The notes below the pieces were generated by a model. That model saw only the letters and a list, made by a program, of their open reading frames with translations. It was not told the origin of the DNA and ran no database searches. Position numbers and translations under genes: made by a program. A stretch of DNA of 64,000 nucleotides, taken from positions 52,742 through 116,741 of the IMG/VR virus record IMGVR_UViG_3300023184_000048; one strand, written 5' to 3'. Below, in pieces: positions 63,326 to 64,000 of this stretch. The DNA comes from a virus. The first letter of the stretch is position 1; every line of letters starts with the position of its first letter.

Positions 63326-63532
63326 ATGAAAGATCCTATTGAAGCTATTCGATTCGCTGGTTTTAGTCTTAAATTTGCTGAAGAAGTATTGATCAAAGCT
63401 CAAAATAAGGCCAATGAATCAGGCGAGAATGTTTACATCTGTCTTGATTACAGGAGTATCTATTATGTTTATCATTCCTTTCTCACAATGTCTGATGATG
63501 TAATCACCCACGTTGAACCAATTAAAAACTAG
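63326..63532 (+). CDS. Small hypothetical protein
   Basis: 68 residues; KDPIEAIRFAGFSLKFAEEV, helical start, C-terminal PIKN* from the module. Function unknown. Confidence 0.7.
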   Translation: MKDPIEAIRFAGFSLKFAEEVLIKAQNKANESGENVYICLDYRSIYYVYHSFLTMSDDVITHVEPIKN

Positions 63533-63540
63533 ATTAGAAT
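63521..63540 (+). promoter_or_regulatory. Promoter module without a gene, -10 TAGAAT
   Basis: No usable start codon follows; the predicted start site (63547) is the first base of an RNA stem. TAG ends the 63326 gene. Confidence 0.75.
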
Positions 63541-63546
63541 ACTTTC

Positions 63547-63635
63547 GAGATTACCACTCCCCCGAAAGGAGAAGGAAAGAACATGTCACTGCAATAATAC
63601 TGCAAACCCTCACACCTGAATTGACAGGAAATCTC
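63547..63635 (+). ncRNA. Promoter-driven small RNA candidate
   Basis: GAGATT (63547-63552, the predicted 5' end) pairs with AATCTC (63630-63635). Inner hairpin CCTG-aattga-CAGG (63615-63628). The only ATG opens a four-codon frame. Pyrimidine- and purine-rich tracts (ACTCCCCC, AAAGGAGAAGG) could pair with targets. Confidence 0.6.
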
Positions 63636-63645
63636 AATCATCTTC

Positions 63646-63665
63646 ATTAAAAACTAACTTAGAAT
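63646..63665 (+). promoter_or_regulatory. Promoter module, -10 TAGAAT
   Basis: ACTAACTTAGAAT variant; +10 to the last gene. Confidence 0.75.
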
Positions 63666-63674
63666 ACTACTATC

Positions 63675-64000
63675 ATGGAACGTAAAACCAAACAACAAAT
63701 CATCGAAGAGACTTTCAATTACTACAATGAAGATCCTTCCCGTCGTGCCAAGACTAATGGAAAGTGTCAATACTTGGATGTTAATGGCAATATGTGTGCT
63801 TTTGGTAGGTGTGAAATCAATCCTCCTTTGTCTAAAGGTATCAGTGATAGTGTGACTGATAGGTTTGATGCACAAGAAGAGATGGATCAAGCTTTAAAAG
63901 AAGAATATCGTGGACATTCATTTGATTTCTGGTCTGATCTTCAAGCCTTTCACGACAATGAATATTATTGGGATCTTGAAGCTGGAAAGGTTGATGAAGA
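63675..64000 (+). CDS. Conserved phage protein (3' truncated by window)
   Basis: At least 108 residues, open to the window end. ERKTKQQIIEETFNYYNEDP, then GKCQYLDVNGNMCAFGRCEI: a CxY...CAxGRC pattern seen in phage hypotheticals, possibly metal-binding. Function unknown. Confidence 0.75.
   Translation, partial: MERKTKQQIIEETFNYYNEDPSRRAKTNGKCQYLDVNGNMCAFGRCEINPPLSKGISDSVTDRFDAQEEMDQALKEEYRGHSFDFWSDLQAFHDNEYYWDLEAGKVDE

Noticed and set aside
809-63665. Treating the 71 copies as insertion sequences, MITEs or origin iterons
   Set aside because: They are 20 nt, single-orientation, placed immediately before genes and contain a -10; they lack inverted ends and target duplications.

Overview
The window is a compact, AT-rich, tailed-phage genome segment, most likely from a large (jumbo-type) lytic myovirus-like phage. 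The evidence is about 150 mostly small genes, almost all on the + strand with start/stop overlaps; a T4-type rIIA/rIIB pair; two T4-type RNA ligases (Rnl1- and Rnl2-like); four or five free-standing homing-type endonucleases; two tRNA genes for A/T-ending codons (Arg-UCU, Ile-UAU); and typical phage families (YopX, SprT-like protease, UvrD-type helicase, Gp88-like). The standard genetic code is used, with TGA as stop. Shine-Dalgarno sequences are almost absent. The host cannot be named from the sequence. A Sec signal peptide on one protein indicates a bacterial host, and a small pilin-like peptide hints at one with type IV pili.

Layout. 1-7 kb: end of a virion/tail gene, hypotheticals, a reverse-strand gene resembling a small terminase, a secreted FN3 protein, and an HTH-metallophosphoesterase followed by a reverse GIY-YIG endonuclease with an IS607-like HTH partner. 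7-13 kb: small genes, a metalloprotease, and a patch near 9.3-11.6 kb with different base composition. 13-27 kb: a nucleic-acid-repair, nucleotide-signalling and probable counter-defence block (metallophosphoesterase, HAD phosphatase, macro domain, Rnl2-like ligase, nucleotidyltransferase, histidine phosphatase, SLOG domain, P-loop kinase, 2H phosphoesterase, MESH1-like HD hydrolase, Rnl1-like ligase). 27-39 kb: ParB-like protein, metallophosphoesterase, two further homing endonucleases beside broken gene copies, rIIA, a tRNA-like element, rIIB. 39-53 kb: very dense small genes including Gp88-like, deaminase and phosphoribosyltransferase proteins. 53-64 kb: UvrD-like helicase, a free-standing Hint/GIY-YIG protein, SprT-like protease, pilin-like peptide, Cys-repeat protein, two tRNAs and several intergenic structured RNAs.

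Regulation. The dominant feature is a 20-nt promoter module, consensus ATTAAAAACTAGAATATAAT, present 71 times in recognisable form, all on the + strand. In 53 copies the start codon begins exactly 7 nt after the last base of the -10 hexamer, which is where a sigma70-type start site would fall, so most of these mRNAs are predicted to be leaderless. The module holds stop codons in all three frames, and 32 upstream genes end inside it. The -10 drifts along the window: TATAAT (to about 52 kb), TAAAAT (53-62 kb), TAGAAT (60-64 kb). A second signal, TAAATA followed by 5-6 nt and the start codon, resembles a T4 late -10. It precedes every homing-endonuclease gene, the terminase-like gene and the Hint gene. 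In the promoter entries below, '+7' means the start codon begins 7 nt after the last base of the -10.

All functional assignments are from visible motifs and memory of families; no database search was run.
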